Assembly: GCF_000337675.1 (NCBI RefSeq)
Contig: NZ_AOIB01000013.1
Coordinates: 192,234-256,233 of the forward strand
Direction: 5' to 3'
Length of the DNA: 64,000 nt
Source: Natronococcus amylolyticus DSM 10524
GTDB lineage: Archaea; Halobacteriota; Halobacteria; Halobacteriales; Natrialbaceae
Part shown: one piece after another, positions 63,531 through 64,000 of the stretch
Numbering within the stretch: the stretch's first letter is position 1
Layout: every line of letters begins with the position of its first letter
Translations under genes and position numbers: made by a program
The notes under the pieces: model-generated
Databases searched by the model: none
The model's input: only the letters and a program-made list of their open reading frames with translations
What the model was told of the DNA's origin: nothing

Positions 63531-64000
63531 ATGCGCCCAGCCCACCCTACAGAGCAGGCCGTCGGAATCGACTGCTACGTCAGCGACGCCGACGGCGTCG
63601 GCGGCCGCCTCCGCGCCGCGGACGACCAGTTCCGGGTTCGCGAACTCGAGCGCTTCGACACCGAGTCCCTCGAGGCCTCGACCGACGCCTACCCCCACCT
63701 CGTCTTCCGGGCGACGCTGCGGGGGTGGGACACCAACGACTTCGCCTCTCGCATTTCGGACGCACTGGGGATCTCCCGCGAGCGCGTGAACTGGGCGGGG
63801 ACGAAGGACAAGTACGCCGTGACCACGCAGCTGTTCTCGGTCTACGGCGCCGAGCCCCCGGACCTGCCCGACGTCGACGGTGCCGACCTCGAGGTGCTCG
63901 GCCGAGCGGGACGAAACCTCGAGTTCGGCGACTTGGCGGGCAACGCCTTCGAGGTCGTCGTCGGCGACCCGGAGCGCCCGGAAAACGCCGAGGTGATCAC
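63531..64000 (+). CDS. truD: tRNA pseudouridine(13) synthase TruD, 3' end missing
   Basis: TruD isomerises U13 of tRNA. The first 156 codons are present; the window ends before the rest. Catalytic Asp93 sits in AGTKDKYA, with FRVRELERF and the [14 protein letters not shown] segment after it, as expected for the family. The start ATG follows the small zinc-finger gene. Confidence 0.93.
   Translation, partial: MRPAHPTEQAVGIDCYVSDADGVGGRLRAADDQFRVRELERFDTESLEASTDAYPHLVFRATLRGWDTNDFASRISDALGISRERVNWAGTKDKYAVTTQLFSVYGAEPPDLPDVDGADLEVLGRAGRNLEFGDLAGNAFEVVVGDPERPENAEVI

Noticed and set aside
1-64000. CRISPR arrays, insertion sequences, rRNA or replication origin
   Set aside because: No regularly spaced repeats, transposase motifs, rRNA segments or Orc1/Cdc6 gene with ORB-like repeats were seen.

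Overview
The window is one contig end from an extremely halophilic archaeon (class Halobacteria). The evidence is a high GC content, strongly acidic proteins, twin-arginine lipoprotein signals, very short or absent 5' leaders with TATA-like boxes about 25-30 bases before start codons, and an unmistakably archaeal gene set: archaeosortase A, Nop10, aIF2-alpha, S27e, L44e, GatB, Pth2, TruD, CoaBC, ThiR, and an initiator tRNA with an A1-T72 pair. A member of the Natrialbales is plausible, but the sequence alone does not settle the genus. The first 19 bases are the Tn5/Nextera mosaic-end adapter, not genome.

Layout. 1-9 kb: a copper amine oxidase cut by the contig edge, gatB, two metallo-beta-lactamase-fold hydrolases, an amidase, an atypical SDR and an FAD oxidoreductase. 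9-14 kb: a translationally coupled archaeosortase A / metallophosphoesterase pair, a winged-helix regulator, small membrane and zinc-ribbon proteins and a flavin amine oxidase. 14.5-17.7 kb: a tight translation and RNA-modification operon (rpl44e-rps27e-aif2A-nop10-PAC2), then a divergent conserved small gene and a GtrA-like protein. 17.7-18.3 kb: initiator tRNA-Met followed by a repeat of its 3' end and two inverted repeats, which looks like an emptied integration site. 19.7-26.2 kb: a complete dipeptide/oligopeptide ABC transporter operon whose binding protein appears circularly permuted. 26.4-31.3 kb: purine salvage, CoA synthesis, an isolated NIS siderophore synthetase and a small thioredoxin-reductase-like flavoprotein. 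31.4-38.4 kb: a SRPBCC protein, a response regulator, an acidic lipoprotein, an M42 peptidase, a thiolase/DUF35 pair, NAD synthase and an alpha/beta hydrolase. 38.5-40 kb: MeaB GTPase and the B12-binding subunit of methylmalonyl-CoA mutase. 42-44.6 kb: a tandem pair of exported thioredoxin-like proteins (CxxS and CxxC) and a type II toxin-antitoxin pair with a palindrome abutting its start. 44.6-50.8 kb: topoisomerase I, a MATE transporter, a polysaccharide flippase and a small lipoprotein. 50.9-60 kb: Thi4 and, 8 kb further on, a ThiR-type regulator (both thiamine), an epimerase, a 1143-residue multi-PAS histidine kinase, a thioesterase and a methyltransferase. 60-64 kb: a USP protein, dCTP deaminase, a YIP1-like membrane protein, Pth2, an esterase, a 42-residue zinc finger and the start of TruD, which is cut by the window end.

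Functional links visible here: peptide import; thiamine thiazole synthesis with its likely regulator; propionate/methylmalonyl-CoA handling (MeaB plus the B12 subunit); a thiolase with its DUF35 partner; surface protein anchoring (archaeosortase); and exported redox proteins. No IS element, CRISPR array or replication origin was seen. Several short genes (35-59 residues) and the 5'-most, edge-truncated gene were read directly from the bases.
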